In this document: in pieces, positions 23,501-32,050 of the stretch | Layout of the letters: the number at the start of each line of letters is the position of its first letter | Numbering within the stretch: the first letter of the stretch is position 1 | Source of the DNA: Cryptomeria japonica | Lineage: Eukaryota; Streptophyta; Pinopsida; Cupressales; Cupressaceae | Reading direction: 5' to 3' | NCBI RefSeq assembly: GCF_030272615.1 | Contig: NC_081406.1 | Location: forward strand, 230,942,396 to 231,006,395 | DNA: 64,000 bases | The notes under the pieces: generated by a model | What the model was told of the DNA's origin: nothing | Databases searched by the model: none | The model's input: the letters and a program-made list of their open reading frames with translations, nothing else | Made by a program: the position numbers and the translations under genes

Positions 23501-23759
23501 TGTTACAGATGAGCAGTATGATCAGATGTATGCCACCATGCTCCTGATTGATAGAACAAAGGAACTTGAACCTACTTGGGACACGGCTCTTCTAGATGCA
23601 TTTGATCAAGTTATCCACTTAGAAGAGAGTATCAAGAATCTTCCCGAGATTCCAATCACAGAAATCGAAGGAATTGTGACAAAATTCATTGCATATGCTA
23701 AGAAGGAAAATTGGAAAGGGAATAAGATTCTAGATGAAAGGTTGTTACAGATGACATGA
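20457..23759 (+). CDS. LTR-encoded protein, 1100 codons (5' LTR copy)
   Basis: The frame is open for 1100 codons. The first ATG is at 20457, but Met28 (20538, in ATGGCGACC) is the likelier start, because residues 1-27 are hydrophobic and lie in a possible leader intron. Residues about 70-500 look globular. The block around 225-290 (Phe-Tyr-Phe-Glu-Lys-Trp-Met, then Ile-His-Trp-Ala-Arg-Ile-Ile, then Ser-Tyr-Val-Ile-Tyr-Ala-Leu) has the layout of the plant-transposon-associated domains found in extra proteins of Ogre/Athila-type elements. That likeness is from memory and unverified. Residues 575-720 are charged and low-complexity, with a basic nuclear-signal-like cluster near 606-621. Residues about 800-830 look like a coiled coil. 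No polymerase, protease or zinc motif is visible. Function is unknown; by analogy it may be the extra ORF1 that Ogre elements carry before gag, here moved into the LTR. Confidence 0.8.
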   Translation: MRFPKTYLSYLRYLLQNLFLIMKCCVGMATPKAGASTSRSALMKEDQKTEEVETKIVSKWSNIGDTNLGNFSTKKFREVPYIGKPSPVARRIIESGIIKAAGFPPAIQCHELMIECARHYNPQSRTIVSNEGNTLAYLSEEAISEAFHLPEHRDMIYKSIEGARSVYDDDPDACLSIINKNWLLKSRSRLSKVPNTPHRIDFQEEYRDLITMLNRVTGAPHAFYFEKWMFYFIQVIVQGKGTIHWARIISHCLDVQLRRLRATKSFHMSSYVIYALIRSVEYAGLPHRGVIGRGPGEVRVCESYTYLHHPPGKNYKLINDTFTMNITRTLQGGIHNRLSQDAQELIKRYGAWFIQFPKFTYIRVYGCPLPPYMLPRYPTDRIVLLEVTRQLAAYVKAFRHRHQNGVQVPIILGNSVEVCPNVSAMDDAERELALYPFSSFAWRNSFDPHGHLEETVGRRFRHEYQIEDFMMNLLDDLEVKRKIHSRLPLDFIRKCKIYRVADQAQDNGRHIQSSYDRESKTISLNWNEPEAVDLDDLMAPVLSCTRRWVDIQHQKLREQGIAMSFTLEEKPAEGGASVSEGNPNPRNSGEGNLQCASEGNLHPRGSKRKERSEKKEPSKKKQGANKDQTPGTSSRPEDRTVRVEESMESMVQNDRQEEEQAQHVSSDGSLQDYDLDNDNEVTSPPRQEEVVHKEIQVQETRSNIPDWLKERLTKVIVIEDEDSAIDLESLVGRSHMTTEKKKATKMSKMIRDETGSRKLQIATPAADKYEGEILAEDYHIQTIELGPSTAEQTLDDATDTFEALKDKFREEVEKNRKLEREVGAWRTYFSHINEPLGRQDPVRSPLQALPLQSINEAERFRNMVQRTCNWMDRSHTVAIEFITRMSKITHQAIQVLEIIHRLMATVAAFAHTKDVVIPVLRVIRHTSRKILAQERILEGDSHSLFQWSTLLHIKSVLFEDISVRCGQVEEVINPIQDRVFEVLRTILGRRIEVETDVDLQEFEDRITIIFRKDADVTDEQYDQMYATMLLIDRTKELEPTWDTALLDAFDQVIHLEESIKNLPEIPITEIEGIVTKFIAYAKKENWKGNKILDERLLQMT

Positions 23760-23861
23760 CATCTTATTTCTCATTGGTTGATACCTCCTAGATTTTCGTG
23801 CCAAATTTAATATTTGGCTATGTATTTAATATTGTTCAGTAAAAAGGAGGTCATTTGTAAT

Positions 23862-23879
23862 AAACCCTAATTAGGGTTT
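23862..23879. promoter_or_regulatory. telobox palindrome, giant LTR
   Basis: The same 18-bp perfect palindrome as in LTR D (two inverted AAACCCTA units). It lies 103 bp after the stop codon of the LTR frame and about 65 bp before the second TATA-like box. Its copy is at 39543-39560. Confidence 0.6.
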
Positions 23880-23942
23880 AGGTGTCATGATCTTGTCCGT
23901 TGGTTTGCTTTCGATCTGGACCTTTCATTGTAATTGGGGATG

Positions 23943-23952
23943 CTATTTATAC
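23943..23952 (+). promoter_or_regulatory. second TATA-like box, near LTR end
   Basis: CTATTTATAC resembles the box at 19875. It lies 850 bp before the LTR end and 960 bp before gag, so it is a candidate promoter for the genomic gag-pol RNA. The copy is at 39624-39633. Confidence 0.45.
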
Positions 23953-24108
23953 CCCCATTTTCATTTCATTTGTAATAGTCAGTTAATAGAGAATAGAGTT
24001 AAGAGCAAAATAGAGAGATTAGAATTGTAAGCAATTTTTATTTTGTAGCAAGATTGAGTCTTGAAGAGAGAAGTTCAAGCAATTGTTGTATATGATGACT
24101 TGGAAATC

Positions 24109-24114
24109 AATAAA
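24109..24114 (+). terminator. candidate polyadenylation signal
   Basis: AATAAA about 160 bp after the second TATA-like box; copy at 39790-39795. Another AATAAA overlaps 23860. It could end both the LTR-frame transcript and the genomic RNA. Confidence 0.35.
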
Positions 24115-24809
24115 ATATTGAAGTTATGGTGTTTTGTTGCAAGTTCCTTGAGTTATCTTCATGGTTGTTGGATGTACTTGAATCACGCTCAATCAAAGTA
24201 GTTTGTTAATTAGAAAGACTAAGTGTGAGATTTGATATTTGGTAGGATTCGCAATCCAAACCACTAGCTTCTTGCTGATTGTAAGAACGCCTTGCGTGGT
24301 CGACTGGAAAACACCTTGAGTCCTTAACCTTCAAGCATTTTCGTATCTAGGATATGTACCTTCGTAGTAGTGTCCTTGATCTTTGATGCATTGAACATCA
24401 TTGTTACCTTAGAAGATCGCACTAATTTCAGTTGAGTTGTTGTCTCATGGCAAAATTGAAATTGGTTGAGTCTTGCCAAATCTCATTCATGCTAAGTCGT
24501 TCATAGGGTTAGGCTAGATTAGACCTCTTAAGCCCTATCTTTTCCATTTTTTGAAAGTTCTTTTTAGATTAGTGAAATCTTCGAGCTATTGAATCCGTAA
24601 GACGCCTTGAAGGAAACAGCAAATCACATCATACCACTAAAAAAGCTTGTCCACACGTGGAGACCCCACTAAAAGAACCTTGGAGTCTATCTAACTGATC
24701 CTTTTTGCAGATCTTCAGCAGTTAGAGACTATTTTCTCAAGAGAGGATAAGATGCCTAATGGTATTTTATTCTGTGTATGATCGTGTACAAAATACACGT
24801 CAACAGAAT

Positions 24810-24826
24810 TGGCGCTAGAAGGAGGG
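24810..24826 (+). promoter_or_regulatory. primer-binding site
   Basis: TGGCGCTAGAAGGAGGG begins 4 bases after the LTR. A TGG start complementary to a tRNA CCA end is expected. I could not assign the tRNA with certainty; tRNA-Arg would fit what is reported for Ogre-like elements. Confidence 0.7.
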
Positions 24827-24901
24827 CTTCTTTAGTTTCAAAGTTCGAAGTCCGAAGATTTTGAAAAGAGAAAAACATTGCGAACATGATCATGAAGTAC
24901 G

Positions 24902-25129
24902 ATGGTGTTGCCAGATGAAGGACTGAATCAGGTGGTGCAACCCAATTTGCAAATAGGCAATACCCAGGAAGACATCATTTCCCAATTGAATCAAGTAGCT
25001 TGGAACGCAAGGAGAAGCCAAGTCGAATATAACAGAGTTAGAATCATCTTAGAGCAAGAGGAAGATATAGCCGAAGAACATCAAAGGGTCATAGCTAGGA
25101 ATCTTCGCAATCAGAGGAATCCACAATAA
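24902..25129 (+). CDS. gag: gag N-terminal part, ends at in-frame TAA
   Basis: The first in-frame ATG after the primer site gives 75 codons, rich in Gln, Glu, Asn and Arg and probably helical. They end at TAA (25127-25129). The long gag-pol frame continues in the same phase immediately after this stop. So it is either the true N-terminus of gag cut off by a one-base change (CAA to TAA would suffice), a stop that is read through, or a short upstream frame with gag starting at a later ATG (25424). The sequence alone does not decide. Confidence 0.6.
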   Translation: MVLPDEGLNQVVQPNLQIGNTQEDIISQLNQVAWNARRSQVEYNRVRIILEQEEDIAEEHQRVIARNLRNQRNPQ

Positions 25130-25132
25130 TCC

Positions 25133-28100
25133 TTGCAAGACTTCACGCTGGATCGCATTGGTTCTTTCTCGCCCGAGAAACATCAAAGGTTGTTGAGGTC
25201 CACACCAGGCATCAAGGATCTAAGTGAACTTCAGTTTACTTCCAAAGCAAAGCGAGTTAAAAGAGAGGACACTCCCAAAGAGTTCGAACTAAGATTGGAA
25301 GAATCTCCTGAGTCATCACAAGTTCTTCAAGAACAAGTCCAAGCGGCGATCCAATCTAGTATCCAAGCAATTTCACAAACAAAAAGCCAAGCTAGTTCAT
25401 CAAGTTCAGTTTCAAGGAATACAATGGCTCATCGTGCTCCACCTCCACCTCCTCCTCCTCATGTACTTAATGGTGCGACGTGGCTAGTCAACAATCCATC
25501 ACCGTTGGAATTTGCAGTTTATCATGATATGCCGAAGAATCCAGAACACTTTTGTTCCAAGTTTAATGTTAGTGATTTCCATCGCACAGCAGAAGATCAC
25601 ATCAAGATGTTCGAGGACCTTCTTCGAAACAGACAAATTGAATATGGAGATGTGGCATGTAGGCTTTTTCCCTACTCATTGGGAGAAGAGGCATACTTTT
25701 GGTTTATTCATTTGCCTACAGGGTCCATCAGGACTTGGGACGCGATGAAAGATGCATTCATTGCTAAATTTGGCATCCCAACTACACCAGCGGAGTTATA
25801 TAGACAGTTTGTTGAGGTTCGAAGGAGAGAACATGAACCTATTACCTCCTTCAATGACAGATTTCACCGAGCCTACACAATGCTACGTCCTCCTTATCTT
25901 ATTGCAGATCCAAGGGAAATTTACTATGGAGCCTTAGATCATCTCACAGCTATGTTCGTAAGGACACATCCAGCTCCGAATGATCTAAATGCGGCATACA
26001 CAAGAGCCATTGAAGTGAGTAAGCACATGGGACAAAACATCACTGGACCACTACTACACATGGGGTCCGTCGCAGCACCTAACCAGATGCAGGCAGTTGG
26101 CACGACTTTGGCCAACCAAACTCCAGTCATGAATCCAATTCCGCAAGCGACATATCCCAACGTACAGCCGGCGAATCAGTTGGTCCTTCACCCAGGAGCT
26201 CCAATTTCTCAAGCCCTACCCGCTCAACCTGTGTACCTGCAAAATGCTACAAATTCGTCAAGGACACAAGAAGAGAAAGATGAAATGAAAGAGCTGATTG
26301 AGCAAGTCAAGAAGTTATCAACTGAGGTCACCCATTTGAGGAACCAGAATAATCAACTCCAGAGCATGCAGAGGGCCAACCATGGCCAACATACAAACAA
26401 TCAGAATTTCCAAGGGAATAATAATCAAGGATTCAGAAACAATTATCAAGGAAATAACAATCAAGGTTTCCAGAGAAGACCATGGAATACAGCTCCAAAC
26501 AATGGAAATGTGGTGACGCCCTTGGACAATCCACCAAATGCGCAAAGTCAAGAGAACCCCTCTTCGAGCAAAGTGTTTTTAGCCGAAGCAGCCTTGTCTA
26601 GTTGGTGTAGACTCCACAACACGAACCAACATTCCGAGTTGCAATGTCCTGAGTTTAAAATTGCGGCCGATATTTTCCAACAAGAGATGCGTACCACCAA
26701 TCCACCTGAAAATCCTCCCACCACAGGGTACGAAATTGTTCCAACCACGCAGTATGGTCAAGCCATGATCGTTGAAACCTGCAGATATTCACAAGAAGAA
26801 ATTAGTCAAGAACAAAATGGGAGATTTCCTCCAGAATCGGCCAATGGACCGATGTTACCACCAGGATCTCAGTTTCCGCCAGCATCTGCAAATGGACCTG
26901 TAGAGGATTCAGAATACTATTTCCCACCATTGAACGACAGTGTTTTAGTAGAAGGAATCAAGGAAGTATTCCACCAATCGTCAGGAGGTGCAAACCAAAG
27001 AGTTTATCACAGGAATCAGAGAAATCCCGAACCATTGACAACATCGATTCCTCCAAACAATTTTTCAACTCCACCGGATCCCCAAGCTAGCAACGTCCCT
27101 GAATATCCACAAAACACTCAAGAATACAGACAAAGAAGAAATATTTCACCTCCTGCGGGAAATGAAATGAAAAGATTGACCGCCTTGGTGTTAGATGAAC
27201 TCAAGAAAGTTAAGGTAAGTTTACCACTCTACGAGTTGCTCAAAGTGTCTGAAATTAAAGAGGCAGTGATCAATAGTTTGAGTGAACCTAGTGCAACAAG
27301 GTCAAATGTTCAAGCCACTATCAATGTGACTCAAGAGGAAGCCGATTCTCAAGAACAACCCGAGCAAAATGAGTGCATGGTTCAAACTATAACCTTCCCA
27401 GCTAAAAAGGAAGATATGTTGGAAGGAAAAGTATTACTCAAAAGAGGCGAAGCAAAGAAAGCTCAGCCTACAGTCAAAGAGAACCTCACTACTAACTTGG
27501 TTCTTCCCGAAAAGGAGGTCGCAATCAAGAAAGATGTGGTTAAAAAAGGAAAATCTGCAAACCAAGCCAGTCACTCGAAAGAGGAGAGCCCAGCGAAGGA
27601 AGATTACTCGAAGATTAATCAAGTTAAACATCAAGAATCAAGTGAAGGAAATTCAGTGCCTTCTCAAGGAAAGGACGAACCAGCCCCGTTCCTGTTATCA
27701 GTCAGAATATTTGGAAAGCTATTACACAATTGCCTTTATGATTCCGGAGCCTCAAGCAATGTCATGCCTTTAGCCGTTTGTCAAAGACTGGGAATAACTC
27801 CCGCACCTACCAAGAGAAAAGTCACTCAGCTTGACAAGACAGAAGTTCCAGTCATGGGAGAATTGAACAACATTCACATGCAATTGGCCGCAGATCCAAG
27901 GATCCAGAATTTTATAGATATATCAGTAGTGGATATTCCAGATTCATATGGAATGCTCCTGAGTCGAGATTGGTCCCGAAAATTGAATGGATATGTATCG
28001 ACCGATTTCGCACACATGTGGCTACCATGGAGAGGAGTCCCGAACCAGATTAAAATTGATAGCACCCCAAGGTTGAGATTGATGATAACTGAATATGGAG

Positions 28101-31100
28101 AGGACAACGAAGTTCTATTTTTAGAATCCGACCTAGGAACATATAAACCAAAAGTAGAAGAGATCTTAATGATACAAGACATACAAGATGAAGATACCCA
28201 ACAAGAGGTCATGGAGTCAACTGAGATCGTCATTGAAAGCGATCAAGGATCCGACCAAGAGGACGAAGGGATGTTTGAAAACTTCAGAAGGTTTGTACAA
28301 AGAAACATCCAGCAAAGTGTACAACTTGGCAATATAGCATCTGTTCGAGAGTTGCTCCTTCCGAATTGGTGTAGAATTCACAATGCCGTCCACTCGGAAT
28401 TATCTTGTGCTTTATGCCAGACCGCATTGGAGCAAGTAAACAAAAGAATCCCGCAGACACTAATTGTAGAGGAAGCTCAAGATTCAGAGAATGAAAGCTC
28501 TACAGACACCGAAAGTTCTGTAGAAGATGAAGTTTCGTCCGATACAACAGATGAAAGTCATGAAAGTCCAGAAACAGACAATCAAGAAAATCAGATATGG
28601 ACACTAAGGTTCGACGGATCTAAGTCCAAACAAGGATCCGGAGCCGGATATGAATTAATTAGTCCTAAAGGAGAAACATACCTTGCCGCTCACAGATTGC
28701 AGTTCCCTTGCACCAACAACGTAGCAGAGTATGAATCTTTGGTTCATGGATTACTGTTAGCCATCCAAAAGGGGGCAAAGATACTGCAAGTATACGGAGA
28801 CTCAGAAATCGCAATAAGACAAATCAGGAAGCAATATGTCTGCCATGACAAAAGGCTAACTAAGTATAGAAATCGAGTCTGGGATCTGATTGAAAGTTTT
28901 GAAGCTTTCAATATCAATTCAATTTATAGACATCAGAATCAAGTGGCCAATTCACTTGCACAGGCCGCGAGCTCATTGATTCCATTAGCAATGGAAGGAT
29001 TAAAGAAGTTTACAATCGAGTTAATATCAGTTCCTTCAGTCCCAGATAACATTACCAATTTCCAAGTTTTCGAAGACGACAAGCACATTCTAGACTTCCT
29101 AACCAGCACGGACGTTTTCTTAACACAGATCATAGATGAAGATGAAGTGAGTGAAGCTGAGTTCGATGCCGAAGGAGTCCTGAACTTAAAGACAAACACT
29201 ATTCCGAAAGGAATGGTTGAATTAGAAAGGATTTTCGATCCTGACAAGTTGAAAGAAAAGAAGAATCACAGTGTAGAAGGCAATATGTGTGACGCGATCA
29301 ATCTAGGTGACGAGACACAAGTTAAGAATGTTTTCATTGGAAAGTCCTGCACAGCGGCTGAAAAAGATGGAATCCTAAAAAACATGAGGGACTTCCCAGA
29401 TGTCATTGCATGGAGCTATGAAGATCTCAAGACCTACGACACTGCGATTATCACTCACACAATCCCGTTGAAGCCAGGAAGCAAACCATTCAGGCAAAGA
29501 CAAAGACCCGTCAATCCTTTGTTAGAATCGCTGATATACCAAGAAGTGAAGAAGTTACTCACAGCTAAAATCATCTTCCCAGTAAGACACTCGACGTGGG
29601 TCGCCAACCTGGTACCTGTTAGAAAGAAAAATGGAGAGATCAGATTGTGTGTGGATTTCAGAAATCTTAATAGAGCGTCAGAGAAAGATAACTATCCGCT
29701 CCCATCATTAGATGAAGTACTGCAGATCGTCAATGGATCGCAGATGATGTCCTTCCTAGACGGATATTCAGGATACAATCAAGTCCTAGTCGAACCTGAA
29801 GATCGAATAAAGACTGCTTTCACCACCAAATGGGGAACATTTGCCTATAAGAGAATGCCTTTTGGACTCATAAACGCCGGGGCCACATTCCAGAGAGCTA
29901 TGGATATCGCTTTCAGAGATTTAATTGGTAAAAGCATTATTATATATATGGATGATATCACAGTTTTCTCTAGGCAGAGAGAAGATCATGTGGACGATTT
30001 GAGAAGAGTCTTCCAAAGATGTAGAAGATACGGTGTCTCCCTTAATCCGAAGAAATGCATATTTGGAGTCACAGAAGGAAAGCTTTTAGGACATGTCATC
30101 TCAGAGAAAGGAATATCTATTGATCCTGAAAGGGTGAGGGCCATATCTACTATCAATTTGCCAGCAAGCAAGAAAGAGCTCAAATCATTTTTCGGCAAAA
30201 TCAACTTCGTCCGAAAATTCATTACCGGATTTGCCGAGATTGTCAGACCATTGAATGAAATGTTAAAGAAAGATGCAAAGGTTGAGTGGACTCCACAAGC
30301 CAGAAGGGCATTTGAAGAAATAAAGACCGCCATCATGGAGGCGCCAGTCTTGATTAGTCCTGATTATCTCAAACCATTTTATTTATATTCCTTCGCTTCC
30401 GAATACACTTGTGCCGCCATTCTCACCCAAAGAAGTGAAGAGAGGGATGAAAACCCGATTGCTTTCATGAGCACCCCGTTGAAAGATGCAGAATTGAGAT
30501 ATCCAAACATTGAAAAGCAAGCATACGCATTAGTAAAGGCAGTAAAGAAGTTCAGACATTACCTCCTGAGAGCCAAGATTTATGCAATAGTACCTGATGC
30601 GGCAGTCAAGACTCTTCTCATGCAAAATGAATTAGGAGAGAGAAGAGGAAAGTGGGTCGCCATCATCCAAGAATTTGATATTGAGATACAACCCATGAAA
30701 CTTGTCCGAGGACAAGCTTTGGCACAGACATTAGCGATAGATGGGCCAGGATTAGTCCAACAAATTTATGAATTAGAAGATGTCACACCTGATGAATGGT
30801 ACAAAGACATTGTGACATATTTGCTTAATCACAGATGTCCTGCTCAGATGACACCTACACAAAAGAGAGCATTAAGGTTAAAGTGTCAACATTACGTGCT
30901 TCAAGGATCTGTTCTATACCGGAAAAATTATGAAGGAGTATACCTGAGGTGTGTTGGCAAAGACGAAGCAAAGCAGATAATTGAACATTTCCATTCCAAG
31001 TTTGGAACCGGACATGGAGCCAACCTCGCCACAGCTCACCAGATCCTAAGAGCAGGATATTACTGGCCTACGCTTTTTAAAGATACATTCAATCACATTA

Positions 31101-32050
31101 AGACTTGCCATACATGTCAAGTCGCAGCTATAAGAGAGAGAAATCCTGCCATGCCACTGAATCCCGTGATTGAAGCCAGACCATTTGCGAAATGGGGAAT
31201 GGACTTTATTGGTGTTATCAACCCCGCATCCTCAGCACAACACAAGTACATCATTACAGCTACAGATTATTGTACCAGATGGTCAGAGGCACAGGCACTT
31301 AAGGTTTGTTCTACTGAAGTTGTAATCAAGTTTCTAGAGGAGAACATAATCACGAGGTTTGGATGTCCCTATGCGTTGGTTTGCGACAATGGATCGGCAT
31401 TCACATCATTGAGATTCTCAAATTGGGCTTTTGAGTACGGGATAACCCTCAAGTTTTCATCAAATTATTATCCTCAGGGTAATGGATTAGCAGAATCCAC
31501 AAACAAAAATTTGCTCAGTGTTATCAAGAAATTATTAGAGAGAAGCCCCAGAGAATGGCACACCCAGCTGAGATTTGCTTTATGGGCAGACAGAATCAGA
31601 ACAAAGAACGCATTAGGCATTTCGCCTTATTTCCTAGTCTATGGCCAAGACCCAGTCTTCCCTATGCAACTCAGGATTCCAACCTTGAGATTTATCCAGG
31701 AGTACATGGAAGACACTGATGCGGTACAGGCCAGGTTGACACAGTTGATGAACCTAGAAGAGAAAAGAGATCAAGCACTAGATAACTTCGCTAAACATCA
31801 AGGAGTGGTGAAGAGATGGTTTGATCGACAAGCAAGAGTCAAGGCGTTCCGAATTTCGGATCTCGTCCTGTATTGGGACAAAGCGCATGAGAAAAGAGGA
31901 GAACATGATAAGTTTGATAAGCTTTGGAAAGGTCCTTATCAAATTTCAGAGATATTGGGAGAAAATGCATTTAGGTTGCAGACTTTAACTGGAGAGGACA
32001 TTCCGTTGCCTGTCAATGGGAGATATCTCAAACACTATTTCCAATCCTAA
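25133..32050 (+). CDS. gag-pol: Tat-like gag-pol polyprotein, 2305 codons
   Basis: One uninterrupted frame; the first internal ATG is at 25424. Residue numbers count from 25133. Gag capsid-like region about 150-260. CHHC knuckle at Cys492 (Cys-x2-His-x4-His-x4-Cys). Aspartic protease DSGAS at Asp870. A second CHHC-like motif at Cys1080. Archaeal-type RNase H about 1155-1290 with Asp1161, Glu1199, Asp1223, but Asn1273 where the last Asp is expected. RT about 1440-1640 with YMDD at 1605-1608. The usual gypsy RNase H follows, about 1740-1850, in which the first catalytic Asp is replaced. Integrase: zinc region about 1950-1995, then Asp2024, Asp2085, Glu2121 (D,D-35-E). The C-terminus ends NGRYLKHYF-like, without a chromodomain. 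It would copy element RNA to DNA in cytoplasmic particles and integrate it. All domains are open, so the copy may be competent apart from the upstream stop. Confidence 0.95.
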   Translation: MQDFTLDRIGSFSPEKHQRLLRSTPGIKDLSELQFTSKAKRVKREDTPKEFELRLEESPESSQVLQEQVQAAIQSSIQAISQTKSQASSSSSVSRNTMAHRAPPPPPPPHVLNGATWLVNNPSPLEFAVYHDMPKNPEHFCSKFNVSDFHRTAEDHIKMFEDLLRNRQIEYGDVACRLFPYSLGEEAYFWFIHLPTGSIRTWDAMKDAFIAKFGIPTTPAELYRQFVEVRRREHEPITSFNDRFHRAYTMLRPPYLIADPREIYYGALDHLTAMFVRTHPAPNDLNAAYTRAIEVSKHMGQNITGPLLHMGSVAAPNQMQAVGTTLANQTPVMNPIPQATYPNVQPANQLVLHPGAPISQALPAQPVYLQNATNSSRTQEEKDEMKELIEQVKKLSTEVTHLRNQNNQLQSMQRANHGQHTNNQNFQGNNNQGFRNNYQGNNNQGFQRRPWNTAPNNGNVVTPLDNPPNAQSQENPSSSKVFLAEAALSSWCRLHNTNQHSELQCPEFKIAADIFQQEMRTTNPPENPPTTGYEIVPTTQYGQAMIVETCRYSQEEISQEQNGRFPPESANGPMLPPGSQFPPASANGPVEDSEYYFPPLNDSVLVEGIKEVFHQSSGGANQRVYHRNQRNPEPLTTSIPPNNFSTPPDPQASNVPEYPQNTQEYRQRRNISPPAGNEMKRLTALVLDELKKVKVSLPLYELLKVSEIKEAVINSLSEPSATRSNVQATINVTQEEADSQEQPEQNECMVQTITFPAKKEDMLEGKVLLKRGEAKKAQPTVKENLTTNLVLPEKEVAIKKDVVKKGKSANQASHSKEESPAKEDYSKINQVKHQESSEGNSVPSQGKDEPAPFLLSVRIFGKLLHNCLYDSGASSNVMPLAVCQRLGITPAPTKRKVTQLDKTEVPVMGELNNIHMQLAADPRIQNFIDISVVDIPDSYGMLLSRDWSRKLNGYVSTDFAHMWLPWRGVPNQIKIDSTPRLRLMITEYGEDNEVLFLESDLGTYKPKVEEILMIQDIQDEDTQQEVMESTEIVIESDQGSDQEDEGMFENFRRFVQRNIQQSVQLGNIASVRELLLPNWCRIHNAVHSELSCALCQTALEQVNKRIPQTLIVEEAQDSENESSTDTESSVEDEVSSDTTDESHESPETDNQENQIWTLRFDGSKSKQGSGAGYELISPKGETYLAAHRLQFPCTNNVAEYESLVHGLLLAIQKGAKILQVYGDSEIAIRQIRKQYVCHDKRLTKYRNRVWDLIESFEAFNINSIYRHQNQVANSLAQAASSLIPLAMEGLKKFTIELISVPSVPDNITNFQVFEDDKHILDFLTSTDVFLTQIIDEDEVSEAEFDAEGVLNLKTNTIPKGMVELERIFDPDKLKEKKNHSVEGNMCDAINLGDETQVKNVFIGKSCTAAEKDGILKNMRDFPDVIAWSYEDLKTYDTAIITHTIPLKPGSKPFRQRQRPVNPLLESLIYQEVKKLLTAKIIFPVRHSTWVANLVPVRKKNGEIRLCVDFRNLNRASEKDNYPLPSLDEVLQIVNGSQMMSFLDGYSGYNQVLVEPEDRIKTAFTTKWGTFAYKRMPFGLINAGATFQRAMDIAFRDLIGKSIIIYMDDITVFSRQREDHVDDLRRVFQRCRRYGVSLNPKKCIFGVTEGKLLGHVISEKGISIDPERVRAISTINLPASKKELKSFFGKINFVRKFITGFAEIVRPLNEMLKKDAKVEWTPQARRAFEEIKTAIMEAPVLISPDYLKPFYLYSFASEYTCAAILTQRSEERDENPIAFMSTPLKDAELRYPNIEKQAYALVKAVKKFRHYLLRAKIYAIVPDAAVKTLLMQNELGERRGKWVAIIQEFDIEIQPMKLVRGQALAQTLAIDGPGLVQQIYELEDVTPDEWYKDIVTYLLNHRCPAQMTPTQKRALRLKCQHYVLQGSVLYRKNYEGVYLRCVGKDEAKQIIEHFHSKFGTGHGANLATAHQILRAGYYWPTLFKDTFNHIKTCHTCQVAAIRERNPAMPLNPVIEARPFAKWGMDFIGVINPASSAQHKYIITATDYCTRWSEAQALKVCSTEVVIKFLEENIITRFGCPYALVCDNGSAFTSLRFSNWAFEYGITLKFSSNYYPQGNGLAESTNKNLLSVIKKLLERSPREWHTQLRFALWADRIRTKNALGISPYFLVYGQDPVFPMQLRIPTLRFIQEYMEDTDAVQARLTQLMNLEEKRDQALDNFAKHQGVVKRWFDRQARVKAFRISDLVLYWDKAHEKRGEHDKFDKLWKGPYQISEILGENAFRLQTLTGEDIPLPVNGRYLKHYFQS

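Larger units (their letters stand above)
17328..24805 (+). repeat. giant element 5' LTR (7478 bp)
   Basis: Order within the LTR: conserved head with a CCCCAT...ATGGGG hairpin (17341-17370), the 166-bp hairpin array (17760-19550), the first TATA-like box (19875), a leader with AAGGTGGTGCGAA words (about 19970-20180), the 1100-codon frame (20457-23759), the telobox palindrome (23862), the second TATA-like box (23943), AATAAA (24109) and the CAACA end. An LTR this long with its own large frame is the outstanding feature of the window. Confidence 0.95.

Noticed and set aside
23860-23881. Interstitial telomere array
   Set aside because: Only one unit in each direction is present, so it is a telobox-type palindrome and not a telomere remnant.
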